From: Chromohalobacter sp. 296-RDG
Lineage (GTDB): Bacteria > Pseudomonadota > Gammaproteobacteria > Pseudomonadales > Halomonadaceae
Length of the DNA: 40,593 nucleotides
Direction: 5' to 3'
NCBI RefSeq assembly: GCF_029889885.1
Contig: NZ_JARANY010000025.1
Coordinates: 1-40,593, forward strand
The notes beneath the pieces are model-generated. The model saw nothing but the letters and a program-made list of their open reading frames with translations. It searched no databases and was not told where the DNA came from. Of this stretch, positions 8,647 to 16,465 are shown piece after piece. Position numbers and translations under genes: made by a program. Within the stretch, counting starts at the first letter, position 1. Every line of letters begins with the position of its first letter.

Positions 8647-9360
8647 TCAAGGCGATGAAGAGGGCGTCGTCATCACGGCGAGGGCCTCCATGGTGGTGGG
8701 GTCCTGCTGCTTGATCTGATTGGCGATATGACGCTGGAAGTAATACACCGTCTCATGACGACTATGGCCGGCGTAGAGGCAGGCATCGCCAGCCACGATC
8801 GGCGTCTGCTCGACACGTTTCTCGTCGACGAGTAGCGATTCTATATTGCCGTCGTTGTACAAGCGCCAGCCAAATACCTGCTTGAGTTGCCAGCTCTCGC
8901 CGTCGCCGTCGCCGTCGCTGGCGAGGCACAGCGCATGCGTGCCCTGAGTATCGGGTAGCTGCTGTATCAAGGTCGGGGCCGACGTTTCTTCATAGTCGAA
9001 ATACGCGGCGGCATGTTCCAGTTCATGGACCTTGTGCTCGGGCGGCGCATGGAAGATCTCTTCCGTTTCAGGGTCGCGATAGCCGAAAAAGCGCCCATGA
9101 TCGGGACTGTCCATCTCATGACAGGCGGTCAAGGATTCCATCCAGGGCACCAGGCCAACCACCTCGCCGCTTTCGCGGAGCCCCCAGGCCAACAGCGGCA
9201 TGCCATACAGCGTGTCCGGGTCCGACGCCAGGTGATACAGCATCTCGAGGCCATCCAGTTCCGGCGCCAAGCGTAGAATGCGGCGCTGCGCCTGACGTCG
9301 CTGCCTCATGGTGTCCAGGTCAATGACCCGGGCGGTGCGTGGGGACGAAACGTTACCCAT
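8647..9360 (-). CDS. Conserved protein of unknown function
   Basis: Soluble protein of 237 residues that I cannot assign. The start at 9360 is set by a strong AAGGAGG six bases upstream; a longer frame to 9471 lacks one. The N-terminus (1-35) is basic, then an acidic body has conserved-looking blocks: LAWGLRESGEVVGLVPW, HKVHELEHAAAYFDY, PDTQGTHALCLASDGDG, WRLYNDGNIESLLVDE and GDACLYAGHSRHETVYYFQRHI. No signal peptide or membrane segment. It converges on tusA with 12 bases between the stops. Its gene has its own upstream region with small hairpins (9436-9502). The GDACLYAG/QRHIANQIK ending looks like a ligand- or nucleic-acid-facing domain, but that is only an impression. Confidence 0.75.
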   Translation of the reverse strand: MGNVSSPRTARVIDLDTMRQRRQAQRRILRLAPELDGLEMLYHLASDPDTLYGMPLLAWGLRESGEVVGLVPWMESLTACHEMDSPDHGRFFGYRDPETEEIFHAPPEHKVHELEHAAAYFDYEETSAPTLIQQLPDTQGTHALCLASDGDGDGESWQLKQVFGWRLYNDGNIESLLVDEKRVEQTPIVAGDACLYAGHSRHETVYYFQRHIANQIKQQDPTTMEALAVMTTPSSSP

Positions 9361-9435
9361 GGCAACCTCCTTGCGCAGCAGTGATAGGCCAAGACCTAGC
9401 TTCACTATTAGCACAGGCCAGCGTGGAAAGTTAAG

Positions 9436-9454
9436 CACTGAGGCAGTGTTTTTT
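9436..9454 (+). terminator. Small hairpin with T-run
   Basis: CACTG-AGG-CAGTG followed by six T on the plus strand. No plus-strand gene ends here, so it may stop stray transcription or be part of the 5' region of the minus-strand gene starting at 9360. Confidence 0.4.
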
Positions 9455-9470
9455 CTGTTACCACACGTCA

Positions 9471-9505
9471 CGCCCCCGAACGGTCAAGCCGAACGGGGGC
9501 GTTTT
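9471..9505. terminator. Terminator hairpin downstream of the TRAP permease
   Basis: CGCCCCCG (9471-9478) pairs with CGGGGGCG (9494-9501), with an inner CGG/CCG stem separated by an AA/AA bulge. TTTT follows on the plus strand. It lies 27 bases beyond the stop of the minus-strand TRAP permease, so it probably ends that operon, although the T-run faces the other way. Confidence 0.6.
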
Positions 9506-9527
9506 GGGGTAGAGCGGTCTCGGGAAT

Positions 9528-11702
9528 TTAGCGCGGCGTGGCGGGAGACGTACCATTACGAGCGCGTTGCATGGCATAAAGCCCCACACCGATCATCAGG
9601 CCGATGATATCGGTGTAGATGCCGCCATAAATCATGCACAGAGCGCCTATCAGCATCACGAGGCGCTGCCAGGCCTTGACCGGCCCGAAGAGCCATGCCT
9701 GCACGGTGGCCGACAGCAGCACGATACCGAGCGTTGCGGTGACGCCGACACGCAGGATCTGTAGCCATGAGCCCTCCATCAGCATCGCCGGGCTGTAGAA
9801 GAACATGAACGGCACGATGAAGGCCGCCAGGCCGATCTTGAACGAGGCCACGGAGGTGGCCATGGCATTGTCGCCCGAGATCCCCGCCGCCGCGTAGGAT
9901 GCCAGCGCCACCGGCGGTGTGATCGCCGAGACGACCGCGAAATAGAACACGAAGAAGTGCGCCACTAGCGGCTGAATACCGATGTCGATCAAGCCGGGTG
10001 CTACCACGGAGGCTGCAACGGCGTAAGCGGCGGTGGTCGGCATACCCATGCCCAATAGGATGCTGATGCACATGGCGAAGATCAGCGCCAGCAATTGGCT
10101 GACCCCGGCTAGGCCGAGCAGTAAGGACGAGAAGCGTGCCCCGACCCCCGTCAGCGCGATCACACCGACGATCAACCCGGCACAGGCGCACACGGCGATG
10201 ATCTGAATCGACATCGTCCCGGCTAGTTGCAGTGCCCTGAGAATGGCTCGTATTCCCATCTTGTGCGGCGAGACCCAGCTCACCACGGCGGCGGATGCCG
10301 TCGCCAGCGTACCCGCGCGAATCACCGAGTAACCCATGAACAGTGCCGCGATTAGAATGATGATCGGCGCGAACAGATAGACTTGCTTGACGAGCTTCGA
10401 GAAACGCGGGATCTCGTCTTGACGCATGCCGCGCATGCCTTTGCGAGCGGCCTCGAAATCGACCATGAAATAGACCGAGGCGAAGTACAGGATCGCCGGA
10501 ATCAGTGCGGCGATGGCGATCTCGGTGTAAGGAATGCCGGTAATTTCGGCCATGATGAAGGCACCGGCACCCATGATCGGGGGCATTATCTGCCCGCCAG
10601 TGGAAGCGGCCGCCTCGATGGCCCCGGCGCTGCGTGGTGGATAGCCGACCTTCTTCATCAATGGGATGGTCAGCGAACCGGTGGACACCACGTTGCCGGC
10701 GGAGGTGCCATTGATCATGCCCATCAAGCCAGAGGCGAAAATGGAGACCTTGGCGGGTCCGCCACGCGCACGTCCGGCAGCGGCGAAAGCGAAGTTGACG
10801 AAATAGTCACCGACCTTAGAGGCTTGTAGAAACGCCGCGAAGATGATGAATAAGATGATGTAGGTCGAGGAAACGGCAGTGGTCGGCCCGAGAATACCGG
10901 CATCGGTGTAGACCTGACTAAAGAAGCGGCCCACCGAGAGGCCTGGGTAGCCGAGGAAGCCCGGTAGATGAGGCCCGACAAAGACATAGACCAGAAAGAT
11001 CGTGGAGATGATGATCAGCGCGAGACCGGCGACGCGGCGCGTCAGTTCGAGAATCAGCAGCGAACCGGCAATGGCCGCGTAGGAAATCCCCATGGGCGCG
11101 AAGGGCGTACCGGTGGAGGCGCGTAGCTGGCTATTGAACATCACCAGCAGATAGCCGGCCACGGCCAGCGAACAGACCATCAACACCACATCCGCCGGCG
11201 ACAGCCCGTCGCGAACCTGACGATAGCTCCATGACAGTACGATGCCCGCGACGGTGGCCAGCAGCAACGGATAGCCGTAGTGCCAGGCCTCGATCTCGGG
11301 GGCGATGCGCATGGCGCCGTCGTTCATCGTCTGATACATCATCGCCACCCGAACCAAAGCGTAGAGCGCAGGGATCAACATGGCATAGCTCAACCAACGC
11401 AGCCAGGCACTCGAGCGCGCTTGCGGGGTCTCGGCGAATTGCGTACCGGCGTAGAAGCCATAGCCCAGTATCAGGGCACCGGCAATGTGCAGAATGCGAA
11501 ACGACCACGTCTCGAGCGGATAGATGTTGAGCGAGACCAGGTGAAATAGCGAATACATGATGGCCAGGGAGCCGAACAGCCACCATTGCCATCCGCCGTA
11601 GAGACGCCGATTGGACTCGACAGCGACTTCGTCGACACCGTCGGCATTGACGGATTGGACGTCGTCGGCTCCCTCGTCAGGTGATTGGGTATGTTGAGAC
11701 AT
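9528..11702 (-). CDS. TAXI-type TRAP transporter, fused small/large (4TM-12TM) permease
   Basis: Inner-membrane secondary transporter subunit of 724 residues, the fused DctQM form seen with TAXI receptors. An acidic cytoplasmic N-terminus (about 1-40) precedes a four-helix DctQ-like part, then the large DctM part with the signatures GTSAGNVVSTGS, AAASTGGQIMPPIMGAGAF, LLGMGMPTTAAYA and SAITPPVALASYAAAG. ATG 11702 has AAGGGTG upstream; an in-frame extension to 11750 has no better site. It follows its receptor gene by 85 bases containing a strong hairpin. Transport is driven by an ion gradient, usually sodium. The substrate is not readable; known TAXI systems take 2-oxoglutarate, glutamate and similar carboxylates. 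Confidence 0.88.
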   Translation of the reverse strand: MSQHTQSPDEGADDVQSVNADGVDEVAVESNRRLYGGWQWWLFGSLAIMYSLFHLVSLNIYPLETWSFRILHIAGALILGYGFYAGTQFAETPQARSSAWLRWLSYAMLIPALYALVRVAMMYQTMNDGAMRIAPEIEAWHYGYPLLLATVAGIVLSWSYRQVRDGLSPADVVLMVCSLAVAGYLLVMFNSQLRASTGTPFAPMGISYAAIAGSLLILELTRRVAGLALIIISTIFLVYVFVGPHLPGFLGYPGLSVGRFFSQVYTDAGILGPTTAVSSTYIILFIIFAAFLQASKVGDYFVNFAFAAAGRARGGPAKVSIFASGLMGMINGTSAGNVVSTGSLTIPLMKKVGYPPRSAGAIEAAASTGGQIMPPIMGAGAFIMAEITGIPYTEIAIAALIPAILYFASVYFMVDFEAARKGMRGMRQDEIPRFSKLVKQVYLFAPIIILIAALFMGYSVIRAGTLATASAAVVSWVSPHKMGIRAILRALQLAGTMSIQIIAVCACAGLIVGVIALTGVGARFSSLLLGLAGVSQLLALIFAMCISILLGMGMPTTAAYAVAASVVAPGLIDIGIQPLVAHFFVFYFAVVSAITPPVALASYAAAGISGDNAMATSVASFKIGLAAFIVPFMFFYSPAMLMEGSWLQILRVGVTATLGIVLLSATVQAWLFGPVKAWQRLVMLIGALCMIYGGIYTDIIGLMIGVGLYAMQRARNGTSPATPR

Positions 11703-11740
11703 TAAAACACCCTTGGGTGTGAATGGGAGGACACACAAGA

Positions 11741-11767
11741 CGTCCCGCATCGCGACGATGCGGGACG
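11741..11767 (-). other. Perfect intercistronic stem-loop between TAXI receptor and permease
   Basis: CGTCCCGCATCG-CGA-CGATGCGGGACG is a perfect 12-bp stem with a 3-base loop, 21 bases after the receptor stop and 39 before the permease start. There is no T-run behind it on the minus strand, so it most likely protects the receptor mRNA or partly ends transcription. Confidence 0.75.
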
Positions 11768-11787
11768 GCGTTCAGGCGATCAGCCGG

Positions 11788-12765
11788 TTAGCGCTTCAGT
11801 TCCTCGGGAATTTCGTAGCCATTTTCCTCGTACCAGCGTACCGCACCCGGATGGAAGGGCAGCACGGTGTTGTACTTGAGGTTCTCCGGAACACTGAATT
11901 CGGCACTGCGGTGGATATCGCGCATCTTGTCGTTGTTTTCCATGCTCAGCTTGGTGATTTCGTAGACCAAGTCCTCGGGGAGGTCGCAACCGGCGATGGT
12001 GAAGTTCCACATGGAGACCGCGCGAGCATCGTCTTCAAGGGTCTGGTAGGTATCGGCGGGAATCGAGAATGCCGAAACCGGGAACTCTTCCATCACCTTG
12101 GCCTGTTCCTCCTCGGTGAACTCGACGATATTGACGTCGGTTTGCACCTCGAGTTGGCTGACGGCGGGAATCGGAATACCGGCAGCAAAGGCGATGACGT
12201 CGATCAGGCCGTCCTGCAATTGGCCACCCAGATCATTCCAGCCGCCGTTACGACGGTCGAACTCGACGCCGAGCTCTTCGAGCATGGCCGGGAAGTAGGT
12301 ATCCGAGGTGGACGCCGCCGGGCCGAAACCGATGCTGGCCCCGTCGGGGATATCGGAGATCGACTCGATACCGCTGTCGGCGAGCGTGGTGATGGAAAAC
12401 GGCGTCTCGTACATTGGGAACAGCGCACAGACATTGTCCATTTTCACACCCGGCGCCAGTGAGCTCTTGCCGGCCACGGCATCGGCCGCTGGTCCCATGG
12501 TGGTCAGGCCGAACGCCACCTCACCCGTGTGTACCAAGGCCAGGTTCTGGTTGGGGCCACCAGTGACTTCGCCGCCCCCTGAAAGCCCTAGTTCGTCGGC
12601 GATCATGTTGGCCCAGCCGGAGCCATACACGAAGTAAGTGCCGCCCTGGCTGGCGGTACCCACGGTAAAGCTTTCCGGCCAATCGTCACGGTCGGCTTGT
12701 GCCACGGTGGCGAGGCACATGGTCCCTGCGAGGGTGGCGGTCAAGGCGTGTGTCTTGATGGACAT
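11788..12765 (-). CDS. TAXI-family TRAP transporter solute receptor
   Basis: Periplasmic receptor of 325 residues. The signal peptide ends near AQA-DRDDW (about 24). The mature part opens with FTVGTASQGGTYFVYGSGWA, the TAXI hallmark (thiamine-binding-like TRAP receptor), followed by GGPNQNLALVHTGEVAFGLTT. It delivers its ligand to the fused permease downstream. GGGAG lies before ATG 12765. The gene follows dctB-dctD on the same strand and has a sigma-54 promoter candidate about 90 bases upstream, so it should be induced through DctD. Distinct from DctP receptors, which have a different fold signature. Ligand likely a dicarboxylate or related acid, by the regulator; unproven. Confidence 0.9.
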   Translation of the reverse strand: MSIKTHALTATLAGTMCLATVAQADRDDWPESFTVGTASQGGTYFVYGSGWANMIADELGLSGGGEVTGGPNQNLALVHTGEVAFGLTTMGPAADAVAGKSSLAPGVKMDNVCALFPMYETPFSITTLADSGIESISDIPDGASIGFGPAASTSDTYFPAMLEELGVEFDRRNGGWNDLGGQLQDGLIDVIAFAAGIPIPAVSQLEVQTDVNIVEFTEEEQAKVMEEFPVSAFSIPADTYQTLEDDARAVSMWNFTIAGCDLPEDLVYEITKLSMENNDKMRDIHRSAEFSVPENLKYNTVLPFHPGAVRWYEENGYEIPEELKR

Positions 12766-12852
12766 GGCGAATTCTCCCGATATCGATTGTGGTTATGCGT
12801 ATCCATTACCGAGCGATGCTGGGCATCAAACTCGTTAAATACGTACTATCAG

Positions 12853-12868
12853 TGCAACCGCCATTCCA
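12853..12868 (-). promoter_or_regulatory. Sigma-54 (-24/-12) promoter of the TAXI operon
   Basis: Read on the minus strand: TGGAATGGCGGTTGCA. It has the invariant GG and GC separated by exactly 10 bases, and differs from the TGGCAC-N5-TTGC consensus chiefly by A for C. It lies 88 bases before the receptor start and downstream of a sigma-54 activator gene (dctD). Confidence 0.75.
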
Positions 12869-12945
12869 TGTTTTTATTAACCTTTAATTTTCATCAAGTT
12901 ACATTTTATTCATTCAACGAAAGTGGAAAGAGAATTGGCCTGTCA

Positions 12946-12996
12946 TGGCTGGAAGTCCGCACAAAGTGACCAAACCCTTGTGTGGATTTCCGCACA
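12946..12996 (-). promoter_or_regulatory. Tandem dyad enhancer sites, probable DctD binding
   Basis: TGTGTGGATTTCCGCACA (12979-12996) is an 18-bp dyad with one mismatch. A weaker copy, TGGCTGGAAGTCCGCACA (12946-12963), keeps the full right half TCCGCACA. The two are 33 bp apart, about three helical turns, and sit about 80-130 bp upstream of the sigma-54 promoter, the normal place for sites of an enhancer-binding protein. Confidence 0.7.
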
Positions 12997-13072
12997 GGGA
13001 GACTGATTATAGGAAGAATGGCGATGGGGCTTATCCGAGAATCGAGAATAGGGCCGACTAAGGTAGCCGGCA

Positions 13073-14458
13073 TTACTCCGTCTCGACGATGTGGCGGTAA
13101 TCCTCGGCCTTCAAACCGTGTTTGTTCAGCTTGTCGTAAAGCGTCTTGCGAGGCACACCCAGTCGGGCGCATATATCGGTGATGCATCCCTGGTAGCGAA
13201 TCAGTGCTTGGTTGATCACGCTCTTTTCGAACACTTCGACCTGCTGAGAAAGCGGTAGGTCGCCGTTATCTTTGTGTGCGCCTTGAAGTAGCGTCTCGAG
13301 GCTATAATCACAGGTTGCCCCCAGCAACACGTAACGCTCGGCGACATTGCGCAACTCGCGGACATTGCCCGGCCAATCGTGGGCCAGCAGGGCGGAAACT
13401 CCCTGACTGTCGAGCGGCGGCGCTTCCAGCCCGCTGCGACTGGCGGAGACGGCAACGAAGTGCTGAAAGAGCAGGGGAATATCCTCGCGGCGCTCGCGTA
13501 GCGAGGGAATCGGCAAGGTCACCACATTGAGCCGGTAATACAGATCCTCGCGAAATTTCCCCGCCTCGGCGGCGAGCTTGAGGTCCGTCTTGGTCGCAGC
13601 GATCACGCGTATATCGAGTGTCACCAGGTCATTGGATCCGAGCCGCTCCACGGCACGCTCCTGAAGCACACGTAGCAGCTTGACCTGCAGTGACAGCGGC
13701 ATCGACTCGATTTCGTCGAGAAACACGGTGCCGCCGTTGGCATGTTCGAATTTGCCCACGCGACGTTCCACGGCGCCGGTAAAGGCGCCTTTTTCATGCC
13801 CGAATAACTCGGATTCGATGGTGCTTTCCGGCACGGCCCCGCAATTGATGGCGACAAAGGGTTTGCCACCGCGTGAACTGCGCTCATGGACAGCACGTGC
13901 GACCAGGTCCTTGCCGGTGCCCGTCTCGCCGTAGAGCAACACATCGGTTTCGACTTGGCTGATGCGCTGCACCATTGAGGCGAGTTGCTGAATGGCGGGC
14001 GCCCGCCCCACCAGGCGGGGCCCCGGAATCGATTGCTGTGCCTCGAGTTCAGCCTTCAGATGACGATTTTCCAGGCTCAGGCGACGCTTCTCGATGCCGC
14101 GCCGGACGACCTCCACCAGGCGTTCTCCCGCGAAGGGCTTTTCCAAAAAGTCCCAGGCGCCATCGCGCATGGCTTCCACGGCAGTGGAAATATCGCCGTG
14201 CCCGGTGATCAACACCACCGGCAAGTCGGGGTCGCGATGGCGGACTTCGCGAAGCAAGGCCATACCATCCATGCCGGGCATGCGGATGTCACTGACCAGC
14301 ACGCCGGGGAAGTCCGTGCTCAATGCCGCGAGCGCGGATTCCGCGCTTTCATGCACGTCGGGCGTATAGCCCGCCAATTCCAGCGTCTGACTGGCGGTGA
14401 TACGCAGATGGGCTTCGTCGTCGACGAGCATGACCGGGATGGCGGACGTTTCATGCAT
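13073..14458 (-). CDS. dctD: Sigma-54-dependent response regulator DctD
   Basis: Cytoplasmic NtrC-type activator of 461 residues. Receiver 1-120 with Asp13/14 and phospho-acceptor Asp57 (VSDIRMPG), Lys107. The AAA+ domain has Walker A GETGTGKD (about 177-184), the sigma-54 contact loop GAFTGA (224-229) and Walker B VFLDEI (about 245-250). A Fis-type helix-turn-helix ends it (ICARLGVPRKTLYDKL). The chosen ATG 14458 overlaps the end of dctB by 8 bases and has GAGGAAA upstream; the frame runs back to 14566 but lies inside dctB. It should act on the dyad sites at 12946-12996 to open the TAXI promoter. Confidence 0.9.
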   Translation of the reverse strand: MHETSAIPVMLVDDEAHLRITASQTLELAGYTPDVHESAESALAALSTDFPGVLVSDIRMPGMDGMALLREVRHRDPDLPVVLITGHGDISTAVEAMRDGAWDFLEKPFAGERLVEVVRRGIEKRRLSLENRHLKAELEAQQSIPGPRLVGRAPAIQQLASMVQRISQVETDVLLYGETGTGKDLVARAVHERSSRGGKPFVAINCGAVPESTIESELFGHEKGAFTGAVERRVGKFEHANGGTVFLDEIESMPLSLQVKLLRVLQERAVERLGSNDLVTLDIRVIAATKTDLKLAAEAGKFREDLYYRLNVVTLPIPSLRERREDIPLLFQHFVAVSASRSGLEAPPLDSQGVSALLAHDWPGNVRELRNVAERYVLLGATCDYSLETLLQGAHKDNGDLPLSQQVEVFEKSVINQALIRYQGCITDICARLGVPRKTLYDKLNKHGLKAEDYRHIVETE

Positions 14459-16364
14459 GAGAGATTTCCTCGGGGCGCGCGGGATCATCGGGGTCCGCGA
14501 TGCGGGGAAGTGTGACACGGAAATGGGCGCCGCCGTCATCATGACCGCCGGCGTCGAGCTGACCACCGAGATCTTCGATGATGCGTCGCGAGATCGAAAG
14601 CCCTAGCCCCAGTCCGCTGCCCATGGTTTTCGTGGTATAGAAGGGCTCGAAAATGCGTGTCAAATGCGCTTCAGGAATGCCTGGCCCGTTATCGATGACA
14701 TCCAGGTGAACGCAGGTGACTTCGATGGTGATGGTGAGCGTCAGGCGTGGCTCGGGCATCTCGCTCATTGCCTGCAAGGCATTGCCGATGAGATTCACCA
14801 GCACCTGTTCGAGGCGTACCGGATCGGCACGTACCCATGCTTCCTGTGTGGGCCAATGCTGCGCGATGGTGACCTGGTTTTCCTGAATGCGCGATTGGAA
14901 CAGGCGTAGCGCGTACGCGAAGCACGACGCCACGGAAACCGCCGTGAGATTGTCGCCGCTCTTGCGCGAGAACTGGCGCAGTTGCGCGCTGATCTCGGCC
15001 ATGCGTTCGGTGAGCTCGAGGACTTGGGCCAGGTTGGCGTCGGCGCTCTCGATACGTTGTCGAGCGATAAAGGCGCGCGCGTTCTCGGTATAGGCACGAA
15101 TCGCCGCCAGGGGCTGGTTAAGCTCATGATTGATGCCGGCAGCCAATTGCCCGAGGACGGCGAGCTTGGCAGCTTGAACCAACTCGTCCCGCGTAGCGCG
15201 TAGGTTATCCTCGGCACGCTGGCGCTCTTCGATCTCTGCCGATAGCTGGCGGTTGGTGGCGACCAGATCACGGGTTCGGCTTTCCACGTGGCGCTCGAGC
15301 TCGTCCCGTGCCTGGGCCAAGGTGCGTCGCTCGCGTTCGGCGAAGCGCTCGCGCTCACGCCGCAGACGCAGGCGCTGCCACCCTATCCCGGCCCCCAGGG
15401 CGACGAGCCCGTAAAGACCGCCGGCGAGAAGCGCCGCCAACCACTGTGCCTGGTTGACCGGCGTCAGCGGCTTGAGGATTTGGATGTGCCAATCGAAATC
15501 TGCCATGGGGCGCGTCAAGCTCAAGTAACGCTTGCCCTCTAGGGGACCGGAAGCGAAGTCCACCAAGCGTGTGCGATTATCGTGGCGTTGGCGCTCTTGC
15601 AAGCCCGAGGCCGGCAATGGCGCATCACCATAGCGCCGCGAGGCGGCGATGGTCTGACGCTGTGCCTGGGTCAGCGGTGCCATGGTGGTCAAGCGCAATT
15701 CGGGGCGGCTCGCCATGAAGATGACCCCATTGTGGTCGGTGACCAGAAGCTCTGCGTCCTGCTCAGCCCATCCGGTTTCCACCGCGTCGAGCAGGACCTT
15801 GAGCACCATGACGCCGTCCGGGCGTGCGTTCGGCGCCGTGTCGTCGAGCCGCACGGGGGCCGAAAAGTAGTAGCCGCGATCCTGGGACTGGGTGCCCAGA
15901 CCGTAGAAGCTGCCGTTCTTCCCGGCCATGGCCTCCCGGTAGTAGGGCCTAAAGCCGTAGTTCTGCCCGATGAAGGTATCGCGACGATGCCAGTTGCTGG
16001 CCGCCAGGGTTTCGCCGGTATGGTCGAGCAGGTAGATATCGGAGACGTTGGCGGTGGCGCGAAAGCGATCCAGCAGGCGATTCAAGGGCATCGAATCCTG
16101 TCCGGCGGGATCATCCAGGAAGCGCTTGACCATTTCGCGTGAGGCCAGCAGTTCCGGCAGGTAATCGTGCCGCGACAAATGGCCGACGAGGCTCGCCGCC
16201 GACAAGCGCAATTCGTTCTCGGCATCTTGACGAAGCGTCTGAAGCGCTTGCTCGCGCGCCAGGCGCGACGTTTGCCACATGCAAAGGATCAGACCGGCGA
16301 TGACGCCCAGCACCAAGAGTGTGCGCGGGCGTAGCGGAACTGGAAAGCGGCGCTTAATGGACAT
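14451..16364 (-). CDS. dctB: C4-dicarboxylate-type sensor histidine kinase DctB
   Basis: Inner-membrane sensor kinase, 637 residues from ATG 16364. TM1 about 14-31, a long periplasmic double-PDC (Cache) region about 35-305 with the DctB-like block FRPYYREAMAGKNGSFYG and GYYFSAPV, TM2 about 308-329, then a coiled coil about 335-395. The kinase core has phospho-acceptor His413 (GINHELNQPLAAIRA), and an ATPase domain with NLIGNALQA, DNGPGIP and GSGLGLGLSIS. No strong ribosome binding site precedes ATG 16364; GTG 16412 would add 16 residues. It couples to dctD by an 8-base overlap. Ligand expected to be a dicarboxylate, by family. Confidence 0.87.
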   Translation of the reverse strand: MSIKRRFPVPLRPRTLLVLGVIAGLILCMWQTSRLAREQALQTLRQDAENELRLSAASLVGHLSRHDYLPELLASREMVKRFLDDPAGQDSMPLNRLLDRFRATANVSDIYLLDHTGETLAASNWHRRDTFIGQNYGFRPYYREAMAGKNGSFYGLGTQSQDRGYYFSAPVRLDDTAPNARPDGVMVLKVLLDAVETGWAEQDAELLVTDHNGVIFMASRPELRLTTMAPLTQAQRQTIAASRRYGDAPLPASGLQERQRHDNRTRLVDFASGPLEGKRYLSLTRPMADFDWHIQILKPLTPVNQAQWLAALLAGGLYGLVALGAGIGWQRLRLRRERERFAERERRTLAQARDELERHVESRTRDLVATNRQLSAEIEERQRAEDNLRATRDELVQAAKLAVLGQLAAGINHELNQPLAAIRAYTENARAFIARQRIESADANLAQVLELTERMAEISAQLRQFSRKSGDNLTAVSVASCFAYALRLFQSRIQENQVTIAQHWPTQEAWVRADPVRLEQVLVNLIGNALQAMSEMPEPRLTLTITIEVTCVHLDVIDNGPGIPEAHLTRIFEPFYTTKTMGSGLGLGLSISRRIIEDLGGQLDAGGHDDGGAHFRVTLPRIADPDDPARPEEISHA

Positions 16365-16465
16365 GAGAACGTGCTGACTCGTGGCGAATGACGTGGCGTA
16401 TCGCGGGGCCACATGGCCACATTCCCATGATGAGCGGCGGTTTGCCTAAAGTTAAGCACCAGCGC

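Noticed and set aside
8640-8662. CTCTTC/GAAGAG inverted repeat between tusA and the unknown gene
   Set aside because: Weak 6-bp AT-poor stem with an 11-base loop, and it overlaps the coding end; not a convincing terminator.
8908-8932. Short GCCGTC tandem repeat
   Set aside because: It lies in frame in the unknown gene and codes for a DGDGDG run; too short to call a repeat element.
11713-12462. 249-codon plus-strand frame across the TAXI receptor gene
   Set aside because: Opposite a receptor with a clear signal peptide and TAXI motif; shadow only.
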